Source: Rubrivivax sp. (GTDB lineage: Bacteria > Pseudomonadota > Gammaproteobacteria > Burkholderiales > Burkholderiaceae). Taken from it: a stretch of 64,000 nt of DNA. Both the position numbers and the translations under genes were made by a program. The stretch is taken from the NCBI GenBank assembly GCA_016790225.1, contig JAEUOZ010000074.1, positions 1 to 64,000 on the forward strand, written 5' to 3'. The notes under the pieces were generated by a model that saw only the letters and a list, made by a program, of their open reading frames with translations, had not been told where the DNA came from and ran no database searches. Below are positions 56,087 to 64,000 of this stretch, in pieces. Every line of letters begins with the position of its first letter. Within the stretch, counting starts at the first letter, position 1.

Positions 56087-57145
56087 TCAGGCTGCAGGCT
56101 CGGGCGGCGCCTTGAGCAGCTCACCGAGTGCGGCCGTCGAACGGCGGCCGACCTGGTCTGCCTGCTCCCGCAGCCACTGCTGTGCGCAGTGCCGCCCCAG
56201 GCGGTGCAGATGGTCCACGAAGTCGGGTTGCGCGATCAGCCGCGTTTCGCCGGCCAGTGGCGCCAGCACGGCGGCCCCGTCGACCACGTGCCAGCGGGCG
56301 CGTGCGATGCGCCGCTCCAGGCGGCCGATCACCGGCCATCCCAGCGCGCGCTGCTGCTCGTCCAGCCAGGCGAGCTCGGCCACGAAGGGTGCGTTGAAGG
56401 CCAGTTCCGCCAGGCGATGGCGGATCTCGGGCGCGAGCTTCGGAACCGCCGGGCGGGCGCGGGGCGAAAGCGGCACGATCAGCGTGTCCGGCGCGGCGTG
56501 GGGCGATTCCAGCAGCGCACGCAGCGGCGGATTGGCGGCATAGCCGCCGTCCCAATAGGCCTGGCCATCGAGCATGACGGGGTGGTGCAGCATCGGCAGG
56601 CAGGCCGACGCCAGCAGCATGTCCAGCGTCAGCTCGTGTTCGTGGAACAGGCGAAGGCGGCCGCTGTCGGCCCGCGTGGCGGCGATCAGCAGGCGCAGGG
56701 GCGTCGCGCGGCGCAGCAGCGCAAAGTCGATATGGGCGACCAGCAGCTCGCGCAGCGGGTTGTGATCCAGCGGATTGAATTGCGCGGGCGACACCCAGTG
56801 TGTCCAGGACAGCGCCCACTGCGCCATCGCGGACAGCTTCGGTGCCACGGCGCTGCCGCCCGCCATCCACCCGGGCTGCGCCTGTCGCGCCAGCTGCTCC
56901 CAGAAGCCGCGCAGCACCTGGCGCGCCGTGCCGCGCGGCGCGCCTTCGCGTTCCTGTGCCAGGCCGCAGGCCAGCAGGCTGGCGTTCAGCGCACCGGCGC
57001 TCGCCCCGCTGGCCAGCGGCCACTCGAAGGCGTCGGCCTCCAGCAGTGCGTCCAGCACGCCCCAGGTGAAGGCGCCGTGCGAGCCGCCGCCCTGCAGCGC
57101 GAGGTTCAGCCCGGGCCGGCTGCGCCGCGGAAACCAGAGGCTCAC
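56087..57145 (-). CDS. Patatin-like phospholipase
   Basis: The 352-residue protein is a patatin-fold lipid acyl hydrolase with a Ser-Asp dyad. The oxyanion hole is LALQGGGSHGAFTWGVLDAL (about 15-34), the nucleophile is Ser49 in GASAGALNA, and the Asp lies in YWDGGYAANPPL at about 180. No signal or membrane helix is seen. The GTG at 57143-57145 is preferred; an in-frame ATG at 57244 would overlap the SET gene by about 70 bp and add basic low-complexity residues. The function could be lipid turnover; no effector-type secretion signal is seen. Confidence 0.85.
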   Translation of the reverse strand: MSLWFPRRSRPGLNLALQGGGSHGAFTWGVLDALLEADAFEWPLASGASAGALNASLLACGLAQEREGAPRGTARQVLRGFWEQLARQAQPGWMAGGSAVAPKLSAMAQWALSWTHWVSPAQFNPLDHNPLRELLVAHIDFALLRRATPLRLLIAATRADSGRLRLFHEHELTLDMLLASACLPMLHHPVMLDGQAYWDGGYAANPPLRALLESPHAAPDTLIVPLSPRARPAVPKLAPEIRHRLAELAFNAPFVAELAWLDEQQRALGWPVIGRLERRIARARWHVVDGAAVLAPLAGETRLIAQPDFVDHLHRLGRHCAQQWLREQADQVGRRSTAALGELLKAPPEPAA

Positions 57146-57173
57146 CGCGCCGACCTTCGCGGCCCGCCGGGCC

Positions 57174-57599
57174 TCAGATCGCGCCCACGCACGTCGGCGC
57201 CCCGCAACGGCAGCGCAGCGTGCCTCTGTGGTGCGTCTGGCCATAGTTCACAGTGATCTCTTCGCCCGGCGCGATGTCGCGCAGCGCATAGAACTCCACC
57301 CGCCCATTGCGGGTGCACAGGCGCGCATTGGGCGCGCAGGAGTGGTTGGTGTAGCGCATCGGATCCGTCGAACGGCTGAAATCGATCGCCCGTTTCGCCG
57401 AGAGCTCCACGATCATCACGCGTTCCGTGCGCGTGGCACGGATGCGGGCCTGCTCGACGTCGATCGATTCACCGCGGATCTCGCCGATCTTGCGGCGCGA
57501 AGGAATGCCTTCGGCGGCAAACGCGCCCTGGCCATCGATGCGGCTCTCGTGCACGTCGACGGCGTACTTCTGATAGGGCGGTCGGATCACGGCTGGCAT
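57174..57599 (-). CDS. SET domain protein (putative lysine methyltransferase)
   Basis: The 141-residue protein is a stand-alone SET domain, best known from eukaryotic histone methyltransferases. It has the SAM-binding NHSCAPNARL (residues 85-94) and GEEITVNYG (112-120) motifs. A post-SET Cys cluster at the end (Cys130, Cys132 and Cys137) probably binds zinc. The start is at the ATG 57597-57599. It lies 25 bp after the MFS transporter stop and 28 bp before the patatin start. Small bacterial SET proteins exist in several proteobacteria; substrates are largely unknown. Confidence 0.88.
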   Translation of the reverse strand: MPAVIRPPYQKYAVDVHESRIDGQGAFAAEGIPSRRKIGEIRGESIDVEQARIRATRTERVMIVELSAKRAIDFSRSTDPMRYTNHSCAPNARLCTRNGRVEFYALRDIAPGEEITVNYGQTHHRGTLRCRCGAPTCVGAI

Positions 57600-57624
57600 G
57601 GCGGGTTTCGGCAGGCGATGGGCC

Positions 57625-58869
57625 TCAAGACGGCGGCCGGCGTTCGGCCAGCCATGCTGCCAGACCCAGCAGCAGGCCCAGTGCCGCCGCGGGCAGCACC
57701 ACGGCACTGGCGCCGGCTGTCCAGGAACCGGCGGCCGCGACGGTAGCGGCGATGAGTGGCGTGCCGATGAACTGCCCGAGCTGCGAAGTCTGGATGTACA
57801 GACCCTGCAGCGTACCGGTCTGCTGGGGATCGCGGGCCAGCACGGTGGACGAAGACAGCACCGCCGAGGGGATCAGCCCGCCGACGAAGGACACGCCCAC
57901 CGCCGCCGCCAGGCGCAGCGCATCGGGCAAGGCATCGGTGGTGTAGGCCAGCGCACCCAGGCCCGTGGCCAGATGCCCCAGGCTCAGCTGCCACCCGCGC
58001 GGCAGCCCGCGCTGGCTGAGCCAGCCGCCCAGCAGATTGCCGGGCACGTTGGCGACCACCATCGTGGCCGTCCACAGCGCCGCCGTGACGGCGCCCAGAC
58101 CGCGGTGCTCGATCAGGTAGCTGGGCATCCACACGATGAGCGCAAAGTGCTGCACCGCCCACAGGCCGAAGCAGGGCGCCAGCAGCCAGGGCAGAGGCTG
58201 CCCCAGCGCCTGCCGCACAGGGGCCAGGAAAGAAGCCGGCCGGCCGGCGGGCTGCGTGCCGGGGTAATGCCGTCGCAGGCTGAATACCGCCCAGGCCGCC
58301 AGCAGCAGCCCCAGGCTGACGGCCAGCCACAGGCTGCGCCAGCCGGCCGTGGGGATCAGCCACGGCCCGGCCGCCAGGCCCAGCGCAGCGCCGGCGGGCA
58401 TGAAGGCGCTCCAGATGCTCAGCGCAAAGCGGCGGTCCGGCCCGGCGGCCGCGGCCGTCACCAGCGCGGGCGCCGAGACCACGACCATCATGAAGCCCAG
58501 GCCTTCGGCAAAGCGGGTCAGCAGCAGACCGACAAACCCTTGCGCCATCCCCGCCGCGCTCACCGAGGCCAGCGCCGTCAGCAGCAGCCCGGCCATCACC
58601 AGGCGCAGCGCACCGAGCCGGCCGACCCACATGCCCATGGCCAGCGCCAGGCCCGCGGCCAGCGTGGTGAGCATCGAAGACACCCAGCCCGCCTGCAGCA
58701 GGCTCAGGCCGAGCTCCTGGCGCAGCACGGGCAGCGCTACCGGCACCTTGCCGATATTCAAGGCCACGGCCACCCCCGCGGCAAAGGCCGCCAGCACGGC
58801 GGGCCAGTGCGTGCGGTGGCCCGCCGCAGCCGTCAAAGGCGCGTCCAGCCCGGGCCGGCGTCGGCGCAA
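57625..58869 (-). CDS. MFS transporter
   Basis: This protein of about 414 residues has twelve predicted membrane helices and the major-facilitator layout. Features include the helix 2-3 loop [17 protein letters not shown] (motif A-like), helix 4 [18 protein letters not shown], and a central hydrophilic loop around residue 205. A cyanate/CynX- or NreB-like subtype is possible; the substrate is not identifiable. The start looks like the TTG at 58867-58869, which overlaps the queF end by 37 bp; no other start precedes helix 1. It is between queF and the SET gene, all on the same strand, possibly co-transcribed. Confidence 0.82.
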   Translation of the reverse strand: MRRRRPGLDAPLTAAAGHRTHWPAVLAAFAAGVAVALNIGKVPVALPVLRQELGLSLLQAGWVSSMLTTLAAGLALAMGMWVGRLGALRLVMAGLLLTALASVSAAGMAQGFVGLLLTRFAEGLGFMMVVVSAPALVTAAAAGPDRRFALSIWSAFMPAGAALGLAAGPWLIPTAGWRSLWLAVSLGLLLAAWAVFSLRRHYPGTQPAGRPASFLAPVRQALGQPLPWLLAPCFGLWAVQHFALIVWMPSYLIEHRGLGAVTAALWTATMVVANVPGNLLGGWLSQRGLPRGWQLSLGHLATGLGALAYTTDALPDALRLAAAVGVSFVGGLIPSAVLSSSTVLARDPQQTGTLQGLYIQTSQLGQFIGTPLIAATVAAAGSWTAGASAVVLPAAALGLLLGLAAWLAERRPPS

Positions 58870-59453
58870 GCCGGCAGTTGGACAGCCGGCTGCGGCTTCC
58901 AGTCCTTCTTGCGGTGCTCCACGGTCACGTAGGTGCGGATGCCGCCGCGCACGAACCAGTCGGCATGGATGCGCGCAAAGCGGGGCTGGATGGCCTTGAC
59001 CAGATCATCGAGGATGGTGTTGGTCACGCGCTCATGGAACGCGCCCTCGTTGCGGTAGGCCCAGAAGTACATCTTCAGGCTCTTGAGTTCCACGCAGAGC
59101 TGATCGGGAACGATCTCGATCCAGAAGTGCGCAAAGTCGGGCTGGCCCGTGAGCGGACAGTGGCAGGTGAATTCCGGCACGTCGAAGCGGATCACGTAAT
59201 CGCGCGCCGGCTGCGGATTCGGAAAGACCTGCAGGTCCTTCGAGGGCGCCGATGGCGGCACGGCCGGGGCCTCGCGCTGGTTCAAGGGGCTGGCGCCGGC
59301 GCTGGCGCCGGCACGCTTGCGTGCCCTGCCGAGCGGCTTCTTGAGGGCGGCCGGTTCAGGTGCCGCGGCCGGCTTGGCGCCGTGTTCCGCGCCGGGTTCC
59401 GCGCCGGGTTCTCTGGCGGGCCCGGAGGCCCGCCCGGATGTGCGTCTGTTCAT
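58833..59453 (-). CDS. queF: NADPH-dependent 7-cyano-7-deazaguanine reductase QueF (type I) with N-terminal extension
   Basis: QueF reduces preQ0 to preQ1 in queuosine biosynthesis. The 206-residue protein has a C-terminal catalytic domain of the short type I form. Cys99 and Asp106 in [17 protein letters not shown] match the spacing of the Cys55/Asp62 pair of B. subtilis QueF, and [11 protein letters not shown] is also present. The first 70 residues are a disordered Ala/Gly/Glu/Pro-rich extension with [16 protein letters not shown] repeats, absent from usual QueF. A start within that stretch would give a more typical size, but no better ATG is seen. It is divergent from smc. Confidence 0.9.
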   Translation of the reverse strand: MNRRTSGRASGPAREPGAEPGAEHGAKPAAAPEPAALKKPLGRARKRAGASAGASPLNQREAPAVPPSAPSKDLQVFPNPQPARDYVIRFDVPEFTCHCPLTGQPDFAHFWIEIVPDQLCVELKSLKMYFWAYRNEGAFHERVTNTILDDLVKAIQPRFARIHADWFVRGGIRTYVTVEHRKKDWKPQPAVQLPACADAGPGWTRL

Positions 59454-59482
59454 GGGTGCGATGCTATCATCCCGCCCCTCTG

Positions 59483-59503
59483 AAGCGCCGGTTATCGGCG
59501 CTT
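59483..59503 (+). terminator. Stem-loop with T-run in the smc leader (possible attenuator)
   Basis: AAGCGCCG pairs with CGGCGCTT across a GTTAT loop, giving an 8-bp GC-rich stem whose 3' end continues into TT. A TATCAT hexamer at 59465-59470 on the same strand could be the -10 of an smc promoter, so the hairpin would lie at the very start of the transcript. This looks like a Rho-independent terminator used as an attenuator, but no + strand gene precedes it. Equivalence in the opposite direction is possible for queF. Confidence 0.45.
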
Positions 59504-59576
59504 TTGTTCAATGAAATCAACAAGTTACGGTGATGCGCTCGCCTCGCCGGACGGAACCCGCCAGGAGGCTTGAGCC

Positions 59577-62500
59577 ATGCGCCTGAACCAGATCAAGCTG
59601 GCCGGCTTCAAGAGCTTTGCCGAGCCGACCACCTTCCAGTTGCCGGGCCAGCGCGTCGGCGTGGTGGGCCCCAACGGTTGCGGCAAGTCCAACATCATGG
59701 ATGCCGTGCGCTGGGTGCTGGGCGAGAGCAAGGCCAGCGAGCTGCGGGGTGAATCCATGCAGGACGTCATCTTCAACGGCTCGGGCAACCGCAAGCCTGC
59801 CAGCCGCGCCAGCGTGGAACTGGTGTTCGACAACGCCGACGCCCGCGCCGGCGGCCAGTGGAACAGTTTTGCCGAGATCGCCGTCAAGCGCGTGCTCACG
59901 CGGGACGGCACCAGCAGCTACTACATCAACAACCAGCCAGTGCGCCGCCGCGACGTGCAGGACGTCTTCCTGGGCACCGGCCTGGGCCCGCGTGCCTACG
60001 CCATCATCGGCCAGGGCACGATCAGCCGCATCATCGAATCGCGCCCAGAGGAACTGCGCCTCTTCCTGGAAGAGGCGGCCGGCGTCTCCAAGTACAAGGA
60101 ACGGCGCCGCGAGACCGAGAACCGTCTCAAGGACACGCGCGAGAACCTCACCCGCGTGGACGACATCCTGCGCGAGCTCAACGCCAACCTCGAGAAGCTG
60201 GAGAAGCAGGCCGAGGTGGCCAGCCAGTACCGCGCCCTGCAGGAACAGGGCACGCTGAAGCTGCACCAGCTGTGGTTCCTGAAGCACCGCGATGCCGCCA
60301 CCGAGCAGGAACGTGTGCAGCGCGCCATGGCCGAGGCCGTGAACGCGCTGGAAGCGCGCATGGCCGAGCTGCGCCACGTGGAAGCCGAGCTGGAGACGCT
60401 GCGCCAATCGCATTACGGCGCGGGCGACCGTCTGCATCTGGCGCAGGGCGCGCTGGCTGAAGCGGCCCTGGAAGTCAGCCGCCTGGAAGAGCGCATCCGC
60501 TACGTGGTGGAAGGTCGACAGCGTGTCGAGCAGCGCCTGGCGGATCTGCAGGCGCAGAACGGCCAGTGGGAACAGCGCCGCGCCGATGCCGCGCAGGAGC
60601 TGGACGACATCGCCGGGCAGATCGCTTCGGCCGAAGAGCAGGGCGAGCTGCTGATCGCGCAGGCCGAAGAACAATCCGGCCAGTTGCCCGGCTTCGAGGA
60701 CGCGGTGCGCGCCGCGCAGGGGCGCAGCAATGCGCAGCGCAGCCTCGTGGCCCAGGTCCAGCAGCAGATCCAGGTGCTGGCCGCCGAGAGCCGCAGCGTC
60801 GAAGAACAGTCGCGCCAGCTGGGGCTGCGCCGCGAACGCATGGCGGGCGAGCGCAAGTCGCTGGCCGCGCCCGATCTGGCGCGGCTGGAGGAACTCCAGC
60901 GCCAGACCGCCTCGGCCGATGACGCGCGCCAGGTGGCCGAGGCGCTGCTGCACGAGCTGTCCGAACAGGTGCCCGGCCTGGACGAGCAGCGCCGCGCGCA
61001 GCAGGAAGCCGCCAACCGCGAGTCTTCGCGCCTGGCGGACATCAGCGCGCGGCTGGAGGCGCTGCGCGCCCTGCAGGACAAGGTGCAGACCGAAGGCAAG
61101 CTCAAGCCCTGGCTGGCGCGCCACGGGCTCGAAGGCCTGCAGGGGCTGTGGAAGAAGGTGCACATCGAGTCCGGCTGGGAAACGGCACTCGAAGCCGCGT
61201 TGCGCGAGCGCCTGAATGCGCTGGAAGTGGGCCGCCTGGACACCGTGCGCGCCTTTGCGGGCGACGCCCCGCCCGCACGGCTGGCCTTCTACACCCTGCC
61301 GCAAGCGGCCGCGCCGGATACCCATCGCACGCTGCCGCGGCTGTCGGACCTGCTGCGCCTGGGCGATGCCGGCCTGAAAGCGCTGCTGGTCGACTGGCTG
61401 GAAGGGGTCTACACCGCCGCCACCCTGGACGAGGCGCTGGCCCACCGCGGCAAGCTTGCGCACGGCGAAGTCATCATGACGCGCGAAGGCCATGCCGTCT
61501 CGCCGTTTGCGGTGAGTTTTTATGCCCCGGATTCCGAGCAGGCCGGCATGCTGGCGCGGGCCCAGGAGATCGAGAACCTCGAGCGCCAGCTGCGCGCGCA
61601 GACCCTGATCGCCGACGAATCGCGCACGGCACTCGTGCGGCTGGACGCGGCCTTCACCGAAGCCTCCTTGGCGCTCACCCGCGCGCGGCGCGAAGCCGCC
61701 GAGACGCAGACACGCCACCACGGCTTGCAGGTGGAACTGATGCGCCTGTCGCAGCAGGCCGAAGCCACGCAGTCGCGCCGTACACAGATCGACGACGAGC
61801 TGGGCGAGATCGACGCGCAGCTGGGCGATCTGCAGGAGCGGCGGGCCACGGGCGAGGCGCGCTTCGAAGAGCTGGACATGCAGCTGGCCAACACGCAGGA
61901 GCGCCACGCCGAGCTGGACGACGGCGTGATCGCCGCGGAGCGCCAGCTGGCCGGTGCACGTGAGCAGGCCCGCACGCTGGAGCGCCAGGCCCAGGAAGCC
62001 CAGTTCCAGGCCCGCGCGCTGGCGGCGCGCCGCGGCGAACTGCAGCGCGCCATCGAAACCGCGCAGCAGCAGGTGCAGACCAACCTGCAGGCCGGTGAGC
62101 AGCTGGAGCTGGAGCTGGGCAGCCTGAATGACGCGGCCGCGCAGGCGGGCCTGCAGAGTGCCTTGTCGCTCAAGCTCGACCGGGAGCGGTCGCTTGGCGC
62201 CGTGCGCAGCGAGTACGACGACATCACGGCGCGCATGCGCGCGGGCGACGAAAGGCGCCTGGAATTCGAACGCAGCCTGGATCCGCTGCGCGAGCGCATC
62301 ACCAAGCTGCAGCTGGAGGCGCAGGCCGCGCAGCTGGGCGGCGCGCAGTACCTCGAACAGCTCACCGCAGCCGCGGTGGATCTCGAACTCCTGGGCCAGG
62401 GCATCGAGGCCGGCGGCGTCAAGCTCTGGGGCCTGCAGGGCGAGATCGATCGCATCCAGCGCGAGATCACCGCACTGGGGGCCGTCAACCTCGCGGCCCT

Positions 62501-63095
62501 GGATGAGCTGAGCGAGTCACGCGAGCGCAAGACCTTCCTCGACGCGCAGAACGCCGATCTCAATGACGCCATCAAGACGCTGGAAGACGCGATCCACACC
62601 ATCGATCTGGACACGCGCGATCTCCTGGGCCAGACCTTCAACCAGGTCAACGAGCACTTCGGCCGCATGTTCCCCAGCCTCTTCGGCGGCGGCTCGGCCA
62701 AGCTCGTGATGACGGGCGAGGAAATTCTGGATGCCGGCGTTCAGGTGATGGCTCAGCCGCCCGGCAAGAAGAACAGCACCATCCACCTGCTGTCCGGCGG
62801 CGAGAAGGCGCTCACGGCGATCGCGCTGGTGTTTGCGATCTTCATGCTCAACCCGGCCCCGTTCTGCCTGCTGGACGAGGTGGATGCGCCGCTGGACGAC
62901 GCCAACACCGAGCGCTACGGCAAGCTGGTCAGCGAGATGTCCACCAAGGGCACGCAGTTCCTCTTCATCAGCCACAACAAGATCGCCATGGAGATGGCCG
63001 AGCAGCTGATCGGCGTGACCATGCAGGAGCAGGGCGTCTCGCGCATCGTGGCGGTGGACATGGAAGCGGCGATCGGCATGGCCGAAGCGGCTTGA
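59577..63095 (+). CDS. smc: Chromosome partition protein Smc (condensin ATPase)
   Basis: Smc dimers organise and segregate the chromosome. The 1172-residue protein starts with MRLNQIKLAGFKSFAEPTTF and Walker A VGPNGCGKSNIMDAVRWV (about 30-47). Long coiled coils follow (about 160-490 and 660-1000), with a hinge near 510-640 (the DTVRAFAGDAPPARLAFYTL region). The C-terminal ATPase end has the signature LLSGGEKALTAIALVFAI and Walker B FCLLDEVDAPLDDANTERYG. AGGAGG lies 8 bp before the ATG. The next gene is zipA. Partner genes scpA/scpB are not in the window. Confidence 0.96.
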   Translation: MRLNQIKLAGFKSFAEPTTFQLPGQRVGVVGPNGCGKSNIMDAVRWVLGESKASELRGESMQDVIFNGSGNRKPASRASVELVFDNADARAGGQWNSFAEIAVKRVLTRDGTSSYYINNQPVRRRDVQDVFLGTGLGPRAYAIIGQGTISRIIESRPEELRLFLEEAAGVSKYKERRRETENRLKDTRENLTRVDDILRELNANLEKLEKQAEVASQYRALQEQGTLKLHQLWFLKHRDAATEQERVQRAMAEAVNALEARMAELRHVEAELETLRQSHYGAGDRLHLAQGALAEAALEVSRLEERIRYVVEGRQRVEQRLADLQAQNGQWEQRRADAAQELDDIAGQIASAEEQGELLIAQAEEQSGQLPGFEDAVRAAQGRSNAQRSLVAQVQQQIQVLAAESRSVEEQSRQLGLRRERMAGERKSLAAPDLARLEELQRQTASADDARQVAEALLHELSEQVPGLDEQRRAQQEAANRESSRLADISARLEALRALQDKVQTEGKLKPWLARHGLEGLQGLWKKVHIESGWETALEAALRERLNALEVGRLDTVRAFAGDAPPARLAFYTLPQAAAPDTHRTLPRLSDLLRLGDAGLKALLVDWLEGVYTAATLDEALAHRGKLAHGEVIMTREGHAVSPFAVSFYAPDSEQAGMLARAQEIENLERQLRAQTLIADESRTALVRLDAAFTEASLALTRARREAAETQTRHHGLQVELMRLSQQAEATQSRRTQIDDELGEIDAQLGDLQERRATGEARFEELDMQLANTQERHAELDDGVIAAERQLAGAREQARTLERQAQEAQFQARALAARRGELQRAIETAQQQVQTNLQAGEQLELELGSLNDAAAQAGLQSALSLKLDRERSLGAVRSEYDDITARMRAGDERRLEFERSLDPLRERITKLQLEAQAAQLGGAQYLEQLTAAAVDLELLGQGIEAGGVKLWGLQGEIDRIQREITALGAVNLAALDELSESRERKTFLDAQNADLNDAIKTLEDAIHTIDLDTRDLLGQTFNQVNEHFGRMFPSLFGGGSAKLVMTGEEILDAGVQVMAQPPGKKNSTIHLLSGGEKALTAIALVFAIFMLNPAPFCLLDEVDAPLDDANTERYGKLVSEMSTKGTQFLFISHNKIAMEMAEQLIGVTMQEQGVSRIVAVDMEAAIGMAEAA

Positions 63096-63165
63096 TCCTG
63101 CTGGGCCGGCTGCGTGTTCGCCGAGAAGACGTGGCACGGCATGCACGGGCGCTAGCATGCAGCCC

Positions 63166-64000
63166 ATGAGCCTGACCCTGTCCCTGATCCTGCTGGCCGC
63201 AGCGGTGCTGGCCGGTCTGGCCCTGCACAGCGGCTGGAAGGGCCGCCAGCAGCGCATGCTGCGCCGGCCCTTTGCGCCGACGGTGGCGGAGGAGCCGCGC
63301 CTGGAGCCGAGTCTGGGGGGCGAGACCGCTGGGGACCCGGCCGATGACACACCGGTTCTCCACGATGAGGCGCTGCCGCTGCGCGCACCGCGCAAGCCCC
63401 CGGTGCGCCTGGACGCCCTGATCGACGCGATGGCCACCGTGAGCCCGGAATCGCCCTTGAGCGGCGAACTGGCCTTGGCCCACATGCCGGCTTCGCGGCG
63501 CGCCGGGAGCAAGCCCATGCTGATCGAGGGCCTGGATGCCGAGACCGGCGAGTGGGAACCGCTGTCGCACGGCCGCCGCTACTCGGAGTTTCAGGCCGGC
63601 GTGCAGCTGGCCAACCGCAGCGGCGCGCTCAACGAGATCGAGTACAGCGAGTTCGTGCAGAAGGTGCAGGCCTTTGCCGACGGTGTGGGTGCGGTCGCCG
63701 ATTTCCCGGACATGCTGGATGTGGTGGCCCGCGCCCGCGAACTGGACCACTTTGCCGGCGCGGCCGATGCCCAGCTCTCGCTGCGGCTGCGCGCCAACGG
63801 CGTGGCCTGGTCGGTGGGCTATGTGCAGCAGGCGGCGGCCCGCCAGGGCTTCGTGCCCGGTGCGCTGCCGGGGCGGCTGGTGCTGCCTGGCGTGCTGGAA
63901 GGCGATCCGCCGATGCTGGTGCTCGGCTTTGACGCGCAGGCCGCGCTGGCCGATGCGCCGCAGGCCGGCCTGCGCGAGGTGACGCTCTCGCTGGACGTGG
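63166..64000 (+). CDS. zipA: Cell division protein ZipA-like, C-terminally truncated by the window
   Basis: The first 278 residues are visible. One N-terminal membrane helix (LTLSLILLAAAVLAGLALH, residues 2-20) precedes a basic stretch (GWKGRQQRMLRRP). A variable acidic and proline-rich linker follows, and then an alpha/beta domain from about residue 110 that matches the ZipA C-terminal FtsZ-binding domain (GVQLANRSGALNEIEYSEFV, DFPDMLDVV). This arrangement and the position after smc (usually before ligA) support ZipA, which anchors FtsZ to the membrane. The gene has no stop before position 64000. Confidence 0.85.
   Translation, partial: MSLTLSLILLAAAVLAGLALHSGWKGRQQRMLRRPFAPTVAEEPRLEPSLGGETAGDPADDTPVLHDEALPLRAPRKPPVRLDALIDAMATVSPESPLSGELALAHMPASRRAGSKPMLIEGLDAETGEWEPLSHGRRYSEFQAGVQLANRSGALNEIEYSEFVQKVQAFADGVGAVADFPDMLDVVARARELDHFAGAADAQLSLRLRANGVAWSVGYVQQAAARQGFVPGALPGRLVLPGVLEGDPPMLVLGFDAQAALADAPQAGLREVTLSLDV

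Noticed and set aside
59517..61907. 796-codon minus-strand frame inside smc
   Set aside because: It is a mirror of the coiled-coil coding region of smc, with no ribosome-binding site or family match.

Overview
The window is a GC-rich, densely coded stretch of a bacterial chromosome. Gene content and order (map next to glnD, dapC-dapD-pilU-prmB, smc-zipA, lexA and Ohr of the betaproteobacterial kind) point to the order Burkholderiales. I place it near the Rubrivivax/Ideonella/Leptothrix or Comamonadaceae lineages; this is inference, since no rRNA gene is present. No tRNA, rRNA, CRISPR array, transposase or prophage was found. Both window ends cut genes: glnD on the left and zipA on the right.

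Layout. 1-6.3 kb: housekeeping (glnD fragment, map, purL) and a ferritin-like hydrolase. 6.3-10.6 kb: a YjbR-YdeI fusion and the most notable gene, a 1072-residue self-contained reductive dehalogenase. It joins a corrinoid/two-[4Fe-4S] dehalogenase to a flavin/NAD(P)H/[2Fe-2S] reductase. 10.9-19.6 kb: an Aer-like chemoreceptor, rlhA, thrH, an AAA+ ATPase, a CDP-alcohol phosphotransferase, an HDOD protein and a DegS-like protease.

19.7-35.3 kb: two divergent acyl-CoA catabolic operons around a 14-bp perfect palindrome (28652-28665). The leftward operon (SDR, carboxylase beta, acyl-CoA dehydrogenase, enoyl-CoA hydratase, biotin-carrying carboxylase alpha, BKACE-type cleavage enzyme, thioesterase) resembles the acyclic-terpene (atu) or leucine (liu) pathways. 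It is interrupted by a non-coding, inverted-repeat-rich element. The rightward operon (SCP2 protein, MerR regulator, acyl-CoA dehydrogenase, thiolase, hydratase/3-hydroxyacyl-CoA dehydrogenase, MaoC dehydratase, membrane acyltransferase) supplies beta-oxidation steps. Together they would carboxylate and shorten branched acyl-CoAs under one MerR regulator.

36.5-43.1 kb: two tandem Hsp20 genes, rlmB, a split chromate-type transporter whose start region is tandemly duplicated, a 2-hydroxyacid dehydrogenase, two related genes of unknown function, a helix-hairpin-helix protein and lexA. 43.1-48.8 kb: asparaginase, then a four-gene envelope cluster (DUF4331 protein, lipoprotein, TPR protein, HupE/UreJ-like membrane protein). 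49-64 kb: ohr, an ABC-F ATPase, prmB, pilU, dapD, dapC, a patatin phospholipase, a SET protein, an MFS transporter, queF, smc and zipA. Many neighbours overlap by 4 bp, which suggests translational coupling.
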